This document shows, in pieces, positions 17,141 through 23,909 of a DNA stretch of 35,676 bases. Each line of letters begins with the position of its first letter. Position 1 is the first letter of the stretch. This DNA comes from a virus, in IMG/VR virus record IMGVR_UViG_3300032236_000554, positions 1-35,676 of that record. One strand, 5' to 3'. Below the pieces are notes generated by a model. That model was not told where the DNA came from and did not search any database. It worked only from the letters and a program-made list of their open reading frames with translations. The position numbers were made by a program, and so were the translations under genes.

Positions 17141-17146
17141 AGTGTA
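17141..17146 (-). promoter_or_regulatory. Possible -10 element ahead of the portal operon
   Basis: TACACT lies 33 nt before the portal ATG in CGCTACACTTG. A near-identical CGCTTACACTTG occurs before the tail-chaperone gene at about 5744-5755. Only a badly spaced TTGACT is available as a -35, so this is a weak call. Confidence 0.3.
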
Positions 17147-17160
17147 GCGGATGAAACAGT

Positions 17161-17191
17161 CAACCCCGCCAATGGGGGTTTGGCGGGGTTG
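17161..17191 (-). terminator. Strong hairpin terminator upstream of portal
   Basis: CAACCCCGCC and GGCGGGGTTG form a perfect 10-bp stem with an 11-nt loop. The minus-strand sequence after it is ACTGTTTC, a poor T-tract. It separates the short operon at 18037-17229 from the structural genes. Confidence 0.65.
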
Positions 17192-17228
17192 CTGTGCCTG
17201 GCGTTGGGGGGTGGCCAGGCGGGTCGGG

Positions 17229-17837
17229 TTAGGCGGCCAGTTTGGGTTTGCGAACCTGGGTTTGGGCTTTGCCTTCGTATTCGCCGAAGCCGCTGACTTC
17301 GCCGGTGATGGTGATTGTTTCGTCGCGGTCAACATTGAACGCCCAGTTGGCGGCTGTGAACATCTTGACCATCTCGCGGTTCGGGGTTTCGATGACGACC
17401 AACATCTGAACGCCGTAGTTGCCGTCGATGCTGACGGCGGTCTTGACGATGCCCGAAACGGTCACAGGTTGGCCGATAAGGGCGTCTAGGTGGCGATAGG
17501 TGGCTAGGTCTGCCAAGCGGGCTTCTTCGGCCTGGGCGGCAACCAGGGCGGCGGCTTCGCGGTCGGCACGGCCGGCTTCGAACGCGGCGGCGGCTTCGGC
17601 GTCACGCTTCGCTTCGTGACGGGCGGCACGGGCGTCAAGGGCGGCTTCGTGTGCCTGGGCTTCGGCCAGGGTGTCGAAGGTCTTCTTCGACCGGGCGATG
17701 GTCTTGCGGCCTAGGCATTTGAAACAGACGCCGTCTGAACCGTTTCGCATCCAGACTTCTTGCCAACCCGCGCCGTAACACTTAGGGCATAGCGTCGCGA
17801 TGGTGAACTGGCCGGTTGCGGTCTTGAAGATTGACAT
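17229..17837 (-). CDS. Zinc-finger / OB-fold-like nucleic acid binding protein candidate
   Basis: A 202-residue protein. The N-terminal 50 residues carry CPKCYGAG and CFKCLGRK, a DnaJ-type CxxCxGxG-like zinc finger. A long Ala/Glu/Arg helix follows (about 60-120), then a beta domain (GQPVTVSGIVKTAVSIDGNY, ending TITGEVSGFGEYEGKAQT) that reads like an OB fold. Start ATG 17837 is four bases after the upstream stop; a longer in-frame extension runs through the previous gene and is rejected. Second gene of an operon driven by promoter module A. A role in nucleic-acid binding is inference. Confidence 0.65.
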   Translation of the reverse strand: MSIFKTATGQFTIATLCPKCYGAGWQEVWMRNGSDGVCFKCLGRKTIARSKKTFDTLAEAQAHEAALDARAARHEAKRDAEAAAAFEAGRADREAAALVAAQAEEARLADLATYRHLDALIGQPVTVSGIVKTAVSIDGNYGVQMLVVIETPNREMVKMFTAANWAFNVDRDETITITGEVSGFGEYEGKAQTQVRKPKLAA

Positions 17838-17839
17838 GA

Positions 17840-18037
17840 TTAGGCCACCGAAACTTCGGCGCGGCTGACAAGTTCGTCGAAGATTGCGGCCTGTTCGGTG
17901 CGGTATAGGTCGGCGAAGAACTGGCGGTCTTTGGCTGACATGTTGCGGTTGTGCCATTGGGTCAATGAGCGAATGTTGCGGGTTAGTTCGTTGTCGCGGG
18001 CTTCTAGTGCTTCGGTGGTTGCGGTGTTGATGTTCAT
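17840..18037 (-). CDS. Small helical protein, first gene behind promoter module A
   Basis: A 65-residue protein (MNINTATTEALEARDNELTR and onward), predicted all-helical and charged. The start is fixed by a strong ribosome binding site (ACGGAAGGCACACC) before ATG 18037; a longer in-frame extension would run through the operator. I do not recognise the family. Being first behind a conserved promoter suggests early or regulated expression. Confidence 0.65.
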   Translation of the reverse strand: MNINTATTEALEARDNELTRNIRSLTQWHNRNMSAKDRQFFADLYRTEQAAIFDELVSRAEVSVA

Positions 18038-18151
18038 GGTGTGCCTTCCGTTTGTGAACTGAACCATTTGGTTCATGAGTCAATCTAAACACGGCCAGGT
18101 CAACCCGGTCTACATTTTCACGGAAGTTTTTTCATAACAGTTTGATAACGG
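18038..18151 (-). promoter_or_regulatory. Promoter/operator module A
   Basis: One of three related intergenic regions. From the start codon upstream it contains the ribosome binding site, a perfect palindrome TGAACC-ATTT-GGTTCA (18060-18075), a -10-like TAGATT (minus strand), a degenerate half-site (GGTCTACA) 36 bp from the palindrome, and paired GTTAT boxes (18131-18149, plus-strand TTCATAACAG then TTTGATAAC). Spacing between the TGTAG box and the palindrome is 39 bp, as in modules B and C. The palindrome is probably bound by a phage or host regulator. Confidence 0.75.
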
Positions 18152-19498
18152 TCAAACACCCAAACCGTGACCACAAGACGGGCAGACCAGGGCAGACTTC
18201 GGGGCGGGCATGCGACACGACGGGCAGAACTTCGCCAGGGCGGCCAGACCCATGATTGACGACTGGCCGGCCATCAAGTCAGTCATCGCCCAAACCATCG
18301 CATCCATGCGGTCAGGGCTGTCGCCGCTGTCAGGTGTCCAGTTCGTCATCTGGTCTTCAAGTTCAGGGAACGCCCCAACATGATGCGCCCGGTGTTGCTC
18401 ATAAAGGGCGGCCACAGGTTCAGCCCTGATTAGTTTGCCGCGGGTCGCCGTCACCTTCGTGTAAGCAATCGACGGGTCAACCTGGCGCAAGACCAGTTCA
18501 ATCATGTCGCCGCCGTTGTTGGTTTCGCCGACGATGCGGTCAGCCTGATGCCGGTGGTATGCGTCAACGGCCGCCCTAGCCCATGCCTGGGGGCTGGCGC
18601 GAAGCGTCAAGTCTTCAAGCACATAGTAATGACCATCGTTCGCAACACCGGCCACAACGATGCCGGTCATGTCGCTGTCGCCGCCTGATGTGACGGCCGG
18701 GTCAATGGCGACCACGATGCGAGTGAGTGGCGGGGCTTCGTCGACCCTGGCCGCTTCGACCATGTCACGCGACCACAACGCGCCTTCAACATCGTCGATA
18801 ATCTCGCCATACAGTTCTTGACGACCCAGGCGTGTGCCTTCGTAACGCAACCGCATTTCGGCGAGTGCGCTCTCTGACAGGTTGGCGGCGTTGTCGAAGG
18901 TTGAACCACGAACCACGACGGTGTCGTCGCGTTTGTTTAGTTCTTTGATTTGCTTCGTCGGCCGGGGTGTTGTTGTGATGATGGTTTGCGGGTGTTCGCC
19001 CAGGCGAAGGCCGAACTTGTATTGGTCGAATGTGTCGGTGTATTTGAACGACGCCAGTTCATCAAACCAACCACCATGAAACTGTGGACCACGAAGGCGG
19101 TTCGGTTCTTCACCTGAGAACAGTTTGATGCGTGACCCGTTGGTCAACACGATTTCACCGATGCTTCGGTTGTAGTCCTTCAACGCCTGGTATTCCCGCA
19201 AGATGTTGACCACGCCTGACACGCCTTCGGCACAGGTGTCGCGGGCGTCAGCGAAGGTCGGGGCAACAATCGCCCAACGGGTGTTTGGGTTGCGTGACGC
19301 TTGCCAGGCCAACCATTCGGCGGCGGTTCGGGTCTTGCCCCAACCACGGCCGGCCAACACTAACCAGGTGTTCCAGTCGTGGCTGTCAGTCGGTATCTGG
19401 TCAGGCCGGGCTAGTTGATGTGTCCACCGGGTTCGCCTGGCCGCTAGCCAATAAAGCGGCGAGTTCGGCGACGGCGGTGTCAATGCTGTTTCTGTCAT
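18152..19498 (-). CDS. terL: Terminase large subunit with C-terminal zinc ribbon
   Basis: A 448-residue DNA-packaging motor and nuclease. Walker A GRGWGKT (50-56), Walker B WFDE (acidic pair 146-147), coupling motif TTTPRPT (176-182). The RNase H-like nuclease has candidate acidic residues D266 (VVAIDPAVTSGG), E325 (ETNNGGD) and D396/D399 (SPDRMDAM). After the nuclease comes an added zinc ribbon, C425-x2-C428 and C439-x2-C442, not part of the minimal TerL fold. The ATG overlaps the small terminase gene by 98 nt. It is the last gene before module A. Confidence 0.93.
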   Translation of the reverse strand: MTETALTPPSPNSPLYWLAARRTRWTHQLARPDQIPTDSHDWNTWLVLAGRGWGKTRTAAEWLAWQASRNPNTRWAIVAPTFADARDTCAEGVSGVVNILREYQALKDYNRSIGEIVLTNGSRIKLFSGEEPNRLRGPQFHGGWFDELASFKYTDTFDQYKFGLRLGEHPQTIITTTPRPTKQIKELNKRDDTVVVRGSTFDNAANLSESALAEMRLRYEGTRLGRQELYGEIIDDVEGALWSRDMVEAARVDEAPPLTRIVVAIDPAVTSGGDSDMTGIVVAGVANDGHYYVLEDLTLRASPQAWARAAVDAYHRHQADRIVGETNNGGDMIELVLRQVDPSIAYTKVTATRGKLIRAEPVAALYEQHRAHHVGAFPELEDQMTNWTPDSGDSPDRMDAMVWAMTDLMAGQSSIMGLAALAKFCPSCRMPAPKSALVCPSCGHGLGV

Positions 19499-19856
19499 AA
19501 GTTTCGACCTGTGCCTTCACATTTAGGTTTGTTGGGGCGTCTAAGCCCAGAAGCCTGGCGCGGGCGGCTATGACCCGCAACACGGCGTCAACGGCGCGTG
19601 TGTCGCCGCTGATGGCCTTCTGCCACAGGCCGGCCTGTAATCGGTCTAACCGTTCTAGTTCAATGTCACGGTGTTCTTCAAGGTTTGGGCGAACCATGCG
19701 TTCAGCCGCCCGTTGATAAGCGCGGTAAGCCCCGCTTGCGTTGGCGTAGCCGGTTTGTTTGGCGATGCCTTCCCAGGTGATGCCGGCCTTGCGAAGTTCG
19801 ACGACGCGCGCTTCGGTTTCAAGTAACGCCGGTTCTGGGGCTTTTTTGCTTGTCAT
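19401..19856 (-). CDS. terS: Terminase small subunit
   Basis: A 151-residue protein. The N-terminal helix-turn-helix (VVELRKAGITWEGIAKQTGY) would bind the packaging site. A middle helical region (LDRLQAGLWQKAISGD, then VLRVIAARARLLGLDAP) matches actinophage small terminases. The C-terminal 32 residues are encoded in the 98-nt overlap with terL. It lies directly upstream of terL and after the kinase gene. Confidence 0.8.
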   Translation of the reverse strand: MTSKKAPEPALLETEARVVELRKAGITWEGIAKQTGYANASGAYRAYQRAAERMVRPNLEEHRDIELERLDRLQAGLWQKAISGDTRAVDAVLRVIAARARLLGLDAPTNLNVKAQVETYDRNSIDTAVAELAALLASGQANPVDTSTSPA

Positions 19857-19870
19857 GGTTTTACTCTATC

Positions 19871-20401
19871 TCAGGCAAACACGGTAGCCAAGATGAAGTT
19901 GGCGGCCTGGTCGGGGGTTAGGTTGCCGGGGATTGTGATGGCTTCGTGGCGTTCTGCCAGGTTGCGGTGTTTAGTGACACGGCCGGCGACCCAGGTCGGG
20001 TTCTGTTGTTTGGTCTTCGCCTGGTCGGCTCGCAACTGTCGGCGGTCTGTTGCCACGGCCGGGTTGGTGTCTAGGTAAAACAGCCACAGGTCGCCACAGG
20101 CTTCGGCTAGTTCCATGAAGCGGTTGTTGGCCAGGCGGTCGCCTTCACCGATGACGATGTCGGCGTCGATGTCGGGCAACCAGTTTTCGATGGTTTCGAT
20201 GACCGTGTAAGGGAGTGTGTCTGTGCCGCTGAATGGGGGTTTGTGCCAACCCAGGGCGATGATGTCGTTGGTGTTGTCGCTGAACCGGCGGTGTTTGACT
20301 GGGTGCGGTTCGTCGCCTAGGTGTCGCCAACGGTTTGTTAGTGCCTGGCTGACGGTTGTTTTGCCCGCGCCGGGTGCGCCAATGATGTAGATGGTCAGCA
20401 T
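19871..20401 (-). CDS. P-loop kinase, candidate DNA-base or nucleotide kinase
   Basis: A 176-residue protein. Walker A GAPGAGKTT (8-16) at the extreme N-terminus; an acidic Walker-B-like segment DADIVIGEGDR (79-89); a later basic segment with DRRQLRADQAKTKQQ. Small kinases of this class lie beside TET/JBP and ParB-like genes in phages and are proposed to phosphorylate hydroxymethylated pyrimidines in DNA (related enzymes act on 5-hydroxymethyluracil). Here it is three genes downstream of the TET-like gene and next to terminase. A kinase for free deoxynucleotides is the main alternative. Kinase fold is clear; substrate is inferred. Confidence 0.75.
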   Translation of the reverse strand: MLTIYIIGAPGAGKTTVSQALTNRWRHLGDEPHPVKHRRFSDNTNDIIALGWHKPPFSGTDTLPYTVIETIENWLPDIDADIVIGEGDRLANNRFMELAEACGDLWLFYLDTNPAVATDRRQLRADQAKTKQQNPTWVAGRVTKHRNLAERHEAITIPGNLTPDQAANFILATVFA

Positions 20402-20402
20402 G

Positions 20403-20642
20403 TTATTCGCGCGGGGTGTGGATTTTGGTGATGGCGTATTGCCAGGCGGTCACTTCTGACGCGGTGGCTGTTGGTTCTTTGGCCAGGGTTTCAAGGGTTT
20501 CTATGATTTCGGCTTCGCGAAGGTCGCGACCCATTTCGATGGCGAACCCTAGTTGTTGGGCGACCATGTTGTAAGCGGAGTTTGCTTCGGCTAGTTGCTC
20601 AGGTGTTGGTGGTATAAGTTCGGCCTGGGTGTCGTCGGTCAT
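20403..20642 (-). CDS. Small acidic helical protein in the modification cluster
   Basis: A 79-residue protein (AELIPPTPEQLAEANSAYNM and onward), predicted helical and acidic. The ATG overlaps the stop of the upstream 55-residue gene (ATGA), and its own stop is one base from the kinase start, so all are co-translated. Family not recognised. Its place between TET-like and kinase genes suggests an accessory function, but the sequence does not reveal one. Confidence 0.6.
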   Translation of the reverse strand: MTDDTQAELIPPTPEQLAEANSAYNMVAQQLGFAIEMGRDLREAEIIETLETLAKEPTATASEVTAWQYAITKIHTPRE

Positions 20643-20806
20643 TCTGTTCCTTTGTTGATTAGGCGGCGAAGGTCGCTGAGTGCGATGTCGCCACGCATGG
20701 GCGGGTTCGTTGCTAGGTCGTTCAATAGTTTGATGATGCGTTCGCGTTCGGCGATGATGCCAGTCTGGAAGGCGATGCTTGTCAGGCTGGCGGGTTGGCC
20801 GGTCAT
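20639..20806 (-). CDS. Small 55-residue protein between TET-like and acidic-protein genes
   Basis: The sequence reads MTGQPASLTSIAFQTGII, then AERERIIKLLNDLATNPP and MRGDIALSDLRRLINKGTE. The start overlaps the TET-like stop (ATGA) and the stop overlaps the next start (ATGA), so it is embedded in a translationally coupled chain. Predicted to be two helices. The ERERIIKLLNDL segment resembles the helical tail of many small actinophage proteins of unknown function. Confidence 0.65.
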   Translation of the reverse strand: MTGQPASLTSIAFQTGIIAERERIIKLLNDLATNPPMRGDIALSDLRRLINKGTE

Positions 20807-21690
20807 GGTTTGGCCTTCTTCGGTTTGATTTTGGTTTCGGCTTCGCCGGTCAACACTTGTTTCATGTGGTCTTCGCGTTCGGTTCTGATGGTTTTGCCGC
20901 GGGCGGTTTCAACGGCAAAGGTGAAGCAATCCTTCATACCGCGCAACGCATAGTAAACGACGCTGTAACGGTATGCGCCTTCGGCACGGGCTTCCATGGG
21001 GGTGACGCCGTGAACGAACTTGTAACCAGGGAAGAACAGAACCCAACCGTCGCGACAGGCGATTGTTGCGTTGTATTCAGGGAAGTTCAGATAACCGCCG
21101 TTCATGTTCTTGCGTATAACCGGCATTGCTGACCAGGTTTGAAAGTTGAACGCGTCGCGGTGGTATGGCAACTGGCTGGATTTGTTGATGACGCCCGAAG
21201 TCCATAAAGCGTCGTCTGTCATTCGCCATTCGTCGGTGATGCCTGACCCGGCCATGGTTTCGACATCGGCTTCGAATAGGTGCGGCGCGAACTCTTTGAA
21301 CATGTTGGCGAACTTGGTGGCGAAGGCAATCAGAACGCCGTGTTCTTCGGGCTGTTCGCGGGCTAGGGTTGTGGGCTTACAGGCGTCACGGCCACGCATT
21401 GCGGCGCGGGGTGACATTCCGAAGGTGCGCGACAGGTTGGTGATGCGTGACGCGCTTCGGGTGATGTTTGCCCCATACTTGACAGACAGAACCGACCGGC
21501 GCAACAAGGCGACTTCGTCTTCCATGGGGAAGTATGCCAAGAACGGTTCATCGGTTTCGGCGTCGACATAGATGCCGGCCTGGTTGATGTTCGCGTCGAT
21601 GACTGGCACGGTGTCGCCAACCATGGCTGTGGCTTCGTCTGGGGTTATCACCCTGGCCACTTTGATGATGGGCAGGTCGCTCAGTTTCAT
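20803..21690 (-). CDS. TET/JBP-like 2-oxoglutarate/Fe(II) dioxygenase
   Basis: A 295-residue protein. The double-stranded beta-helix core shows the iron-binding H177-x-D179 (QLPYHRDAFNFQTWSAM), a distal H227 (GYKFVHGVTPM) and R241 for 2-oxoglutarate (YRYSVVYY), with GGYLNFPEYNATIACRDGW between them. Upstream, SRTFGMSPRAAMRGRDACKP is the N-terminal signature of the phage branch of this superfamily. Phage TET-like enzymes are known to oxidise 5-methylcytosine in DNA to 5-hydroxymethylcytosine. It overlaps the ParB-like gene (ATGA) and precedes the kinase and terminase. A C5-cytosine methyltransferase elsewhere in the window could supply the substrate. Confidence 0.88.
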   Translation of the reverse strand: MKLSDLPIIKVARVITPDEATAMVGDTVPVIDANINQAGIYVDAETDEPFLAYFPMEDEVALLRRSVLSVKYGANITRSASRITNLSRTFGMSPRAAMRGRDACKPTTLAREQPEEHGVLIAFATKFANMFKEFAPHLFEADVETMAGSGITDEWRMTDDALWTSGVINKSSQLPYHRDAFNFQTWSAMPVIRKNMNGGYLNFPEYNATIACRDGWVLFFPGYKFVHGVTPMEARAEGAYRYSVVYYALRGMKDCFTFAVETARGKTIRTEREDHMKQVLTGEAETKIKPKKAKP

Positions 21691-22352
21691 GCGTGGGGTG
21701 CGCTTTCCTTGAAGAAGATTTCCATCAGGTTGACGATGGCGTCGGCGTTGGTTTCAAGGTTCGCGGTCTTGCGATGTTCGGCCAGTTTGTCGATTACCCA
21801 GACATAGGTGTCGTTTGGGTAATCAAGTATGACCATTCGGGTCGCCTTGTCGTTGTATCGTTCGGTGTATTCAGCGAGTGATGGCCGGCGTTCGACATTG
21901 TTTTCGTTCGGCACGGTTTCGGCCTGGGTGTTGATGACGGTGTCGATGTTGATTTGTGGCACGGTTGCTTCTTGAATACCGGCGATTAGGTCGTCGATGT
22001 CGTCGTCGCTGTAACCTGTGCCATCAAGGTCGGCCAGGCCGGCCAATAAGTCGGCCAGGGCGGTGTCGTCATAACTGCCCAGGTCGGCGATGCGGTTGTC
22101 GAACGCGACGATTTTGGCGGCGGTGTCGTCATCAACATCAACGAACACGACGGAGATGTGCGGCCATCTAAGGGCTTGGGCGGCCATAAAGGTGTGATTA
22201 CCCGCCAAGATGGTGTTTCCCCGTCTGTTGACCGTCAGCGGCTTGTATTGGCCGTATCTGGTCAAACTGTCGGCAATCGCTTCGATGTTGCCTTTGCGCG
22301 GGTTGCCTGGATAGGTGGTTAGGTCGCCCAGGGCGACTTCTTCGATTTCCAT
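21687..22352 (-). CDS. ParB-like nuclease-domain protein
   Basis: A 221-residue protein. The ParB N-domain is clear: VALGDLTTYPGNPRKGNIEA, then IADSLTRYGQYKPLTV, the G-N-H-T box (51-54), and an AAKIVAFDNRIADLGSYDD segment. A second conserved region (TRMVILDYPNDTYVWVIDKL, about 172-191) follows an acidic linker. Proteins of this type sit next to methyltransferases, TET/JBP and terminase genes in phages and are thought to handle or nick modified DNA. Start ATG 22352 has AGGATT upstream; a 19-residue in-frame extension runs into the previous gene and is rejected. Confidence 0.82.
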   Translation of the reverse strand: MEIEEVALGDLTTYPGNPRKGNIEAIADSLTRYGQYKPLTVNRRGNTILAGNHTFMAAQALRWPHISVVFVDVDDDTAAKIVAFDNRIADLGSYDDTALADLLAGLADLDGTGYSDDDIDDLIAGIQEATVPQINIDTVINTQAETVPNENNVERRPSLAEYTERYNDKATRMVILDYPNDTYVWVIDKLAEHRKTANLETNADAIVNLMEIFFKESAPHA

Positions 22353-22362
22353 GTGTCCAATC

Positions 22363-22665
22363 CTAGGCTTCGACGCTGGGGTTGCCAAGAACCAGGGCGC
22401 GGAACTCACCTTCGTATAGTTCTGTGACCGCTTCTTTGATTTTGTAGTGGGCGATGTTGTAAGCGTTGCCGCCTTCGAATAGGGCGTTGTATTGGTTGAA
22501 CGCTTTGTTGAACGCCTGTTCAGCGATTGGGGCGAGATGGTTGCCGTTGACTTCTAGGCCTTTCCACATGATGAACGCGCGGGCGGCGGCGTCGACACGG
22601 TTGGCGCGTTCGGCTTCGATTAGTTCGTGCGGGTCTGGGTTGTTTTCGTCAGTTAGGTAAGTCAT
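22363..22665 (-). CDS. Helical protein of unknown function
   Basis: A 100-residue protein, mostly helical (HELIEAERANRVDAAARAFI, then AEQAFNKAFNQYNALFEGG). Strong ribosome binding site (CCGGAAGGACAAACC) before ATG 22665, which lies inside the end of the preceding nuclease-like gene. Family not recognised. It precedes the ParB-like gene by 10 nt and is probably co-transcribed with the modification cluster. Confidence 0.6.
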   Translation of the reverse strand: MTYLTDENNPDPHELIEAERANRVDAAARAFIMWKGLEVNGNHLAPIAEQAFNKAFNQYNALFEGGNAYNIAHYKIKEAVTELYEGEFRALVLGNPSVEA

Positions 22666-23077
22666 TGGTTTGTCCTTCCGGGTTGGGTTTGAAGACGGCG
22701 CGAACGATGTCGGTCACTTTGACCAGTCGGCCGGCCGTCGGGTTGGTGTCGTTTTGCGGTGATGTGAACTTGATGGGTGGCGCGGTTTCGGCCAGGCGTT
22801 TCAGCGTTTCGGTGTCGATGGTGATGAACCCGTTGCCGCAACCGCCGGCGAATGAATAGAACTTCGCTTCTGATGTGTTGATGCCTGACTTCTTCCAGAC
22901 GCCTTTCCAGTTCAGTTGATGGGTTTCGACATACAGGTTGCCGGTTTCATTGGCACGGTAGTCGGTCTTTACTTCGATGGTGGCGTCGGCCAGGGCGTCA
23001 ACGAACGACCCGACTAACCGTTCGCCGATTTGTCCGCGGCGGTTGTCGATGTCGAACCGTTCGTTACGCTTGTCCAT
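22649..23077 (-). CDS. PD-(D/E)XK-like nuclease candidate
   Basis: A 142-residue protein. RRGQIGERLVGSFVDALADA is a typical first helix, followed by the beta strand ATIEVKTDYR with the E-x-K catalytic motif, then YVETHQLNWKG and a G-rich turn. This suits a small DNA endonuclease or junction resolvase. Start ATG 23077 lies four bases after the SSB stop; the longer frame upstream overlaps SSB and is rejected. It lies in the recombination cluster with SSB, RusA and the Cas4-like nuclease. Moderate confidence in fold, low in substrate. Confidence 0.55.
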   Translation of the reverse strand: MDKRNERFDIDNRRGQIGERLVGSFVDALADATIEVKTDYRANETGNLYVETHQLNWKGVWKKSGINTSEAKFYSFAGGCGNGFITIDTETLKRLAETAPPIKFTSPQNDTNPTAGRLVKVTDIVRAVFKPNPEGQTNDLPN

Positions 23078-23081
23078 GGGG

Positions 23082-23438
23082 TCAGAACGGCATGTCGTCA
23101 ATCGGGATTGGGGTCGCCGATGGGGCTGGGGCTTGGTAGCCTGTCGCTTCGAACTGTGCGCCGTTGATGCTGGTCTTGACGCTTCGCCCTGGCTTGCCTT
23201 CACGGTTCAGTTTTGGTTGGCCGGTTTCGCGGTCAATCCAGTCGTCGATGGTGGTCGACAATAGGCCGGTGAAGATGCCGGTCGCGCCTTCGCGGAAGTT
23301 GACCGGGGCTTCGAACCATGCCGTGTATTTGCGTTGTGCCTGTTCGCCGTCGCGGGTTTTGAAGAACTCCGTGACTTCGACGCCGCGGTCTTCGAAGAAG
23401 ATGCGGGTGACTGTGCCTTCTACTGTGATTTTAGCCAT
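23082..23438 (-). CDS. ssb: Single-stranded DNA-binding protein
   Basis: A 118-residue protein. The N-terminal part is an OB-like beta barrel (KITVEGTVTRIFFEDRGVEV, later KYTAWFEAPVNFREGATGIF). After a Pro/Ala linker the protein ends in IDDMPF, matching the acidic C-terminal tip (DDxPF) by which SSBs recruit partner enzymes. It lies among recombination genes and overlaps the upstream gene by 8 nt. Confidence 0.75.
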   Translation of the reverse strand: MAKITVEGTVTRIFFEDRGVEVTEFFKTRDGEQAQRKYTAWFEAPVNFREGATGIFTGLLSTTIDDWIDRETGQPKLNREGKPGRSVKTSINGAQFEATGYQAPAPSATPIPIDDMPF

Positions 23439-23655
23439 GTTGTGTTTGTCCTTTGTTTGTTATGGCGGTGAAGACTTCCGCGAGTGCGGCCGCGTCTTCG
23501 ACGGTGATTTCGATGTTGTGTTCGGGTTCATACAACGCGTTCAAGAATGTGACGCTGACGACGGCCAGGTCTGTGAAGTGTTCGGCCTTGAAGTATTGGC
23601 CGTCTTTGACGATTGTTTCGTAGGTCGTTGAATGAACGACGCTTGTGTTTTTCAT
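23431..23655 (-). CDS. Small protein of unknown function downstream of whiB
   Basis: A 74-residue protein (VVHSTTYETIVKDGQYFKAE and onward), with alternating beta then a C-terminal helix (VEDAAALAEVFTAITNK). A strong ribosome binding site (ACGGAAGGCACAACC) lies at the end of the WhiB gene, and the ATG overlaps its stop (ATGA). Not recognised. Confidence 0.6.
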   Translation of the reverse strand: MKNTSVVHSTTYETIVKDGQYFKAEHFTDLAVVSVTFLNALYEPEHNIEITVEDAAALAEVFTAITNKGQTQHG

Positions 23656-23909
23656 GGTTGTGCCTTCCGTTGATTAGATTGTAGCGACTTCTTGAAGTTT
23701 GCGCGTTGTAGTGGCGTCGTGCCACCCCAAACACCATCCACGATTTTGTTTTCGATTGCGTAAGCCGCGCATTGCTGAATGATTGGGCAGTTGCGGCACA
23801 CTTCGATGGCTTCGTCTTCGGCTTCTTTGTTGAAGAACATTTCGGGGTCGGTGGTTTGACAGATGGCGTCTAGCCACAGGTTCGCGTCACCGATTAGGTC
23901 AAGCGTCAT
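23652..23909 (-). CDS. whiB: WhiB-family iron-sulfur transcription factor
   Basis: An 85-residue protein. The four cluster-binding cysteines are C17, C38, C41 and C47 (ICQ, then VCRNCPIIQQC), followed by the family turn GVWGG (59-63) and a short basic C-terminus for DNA. WhiB proteins are confined to actinobacteria and their phages. The phage TM4 homologue alters host division and excludes superinfection. It overlaps the RusA gene by 11 nt. It is one candidate regulator of the shared promoter modules in this window, but nothing in the sequence links them directly. Confidence 0.92.
   Translation of the reverse strand: MTLDLIGDANLWLDAICQTTDPEMFFNKEAEDEAIEVCRNCPIIQQCAAYAIENKIVDGVWGGTTPLQRANFKKSLQSNQRKAQP

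Noticed and set aside
17838-18092. N-terminal extension of the zinc-finger/OB gene
   Set aside because: The frame is open upstream but passes through another gene with a strong ribosome binding site and through the operator; composition is His/Arg/Pro-rich shadow.
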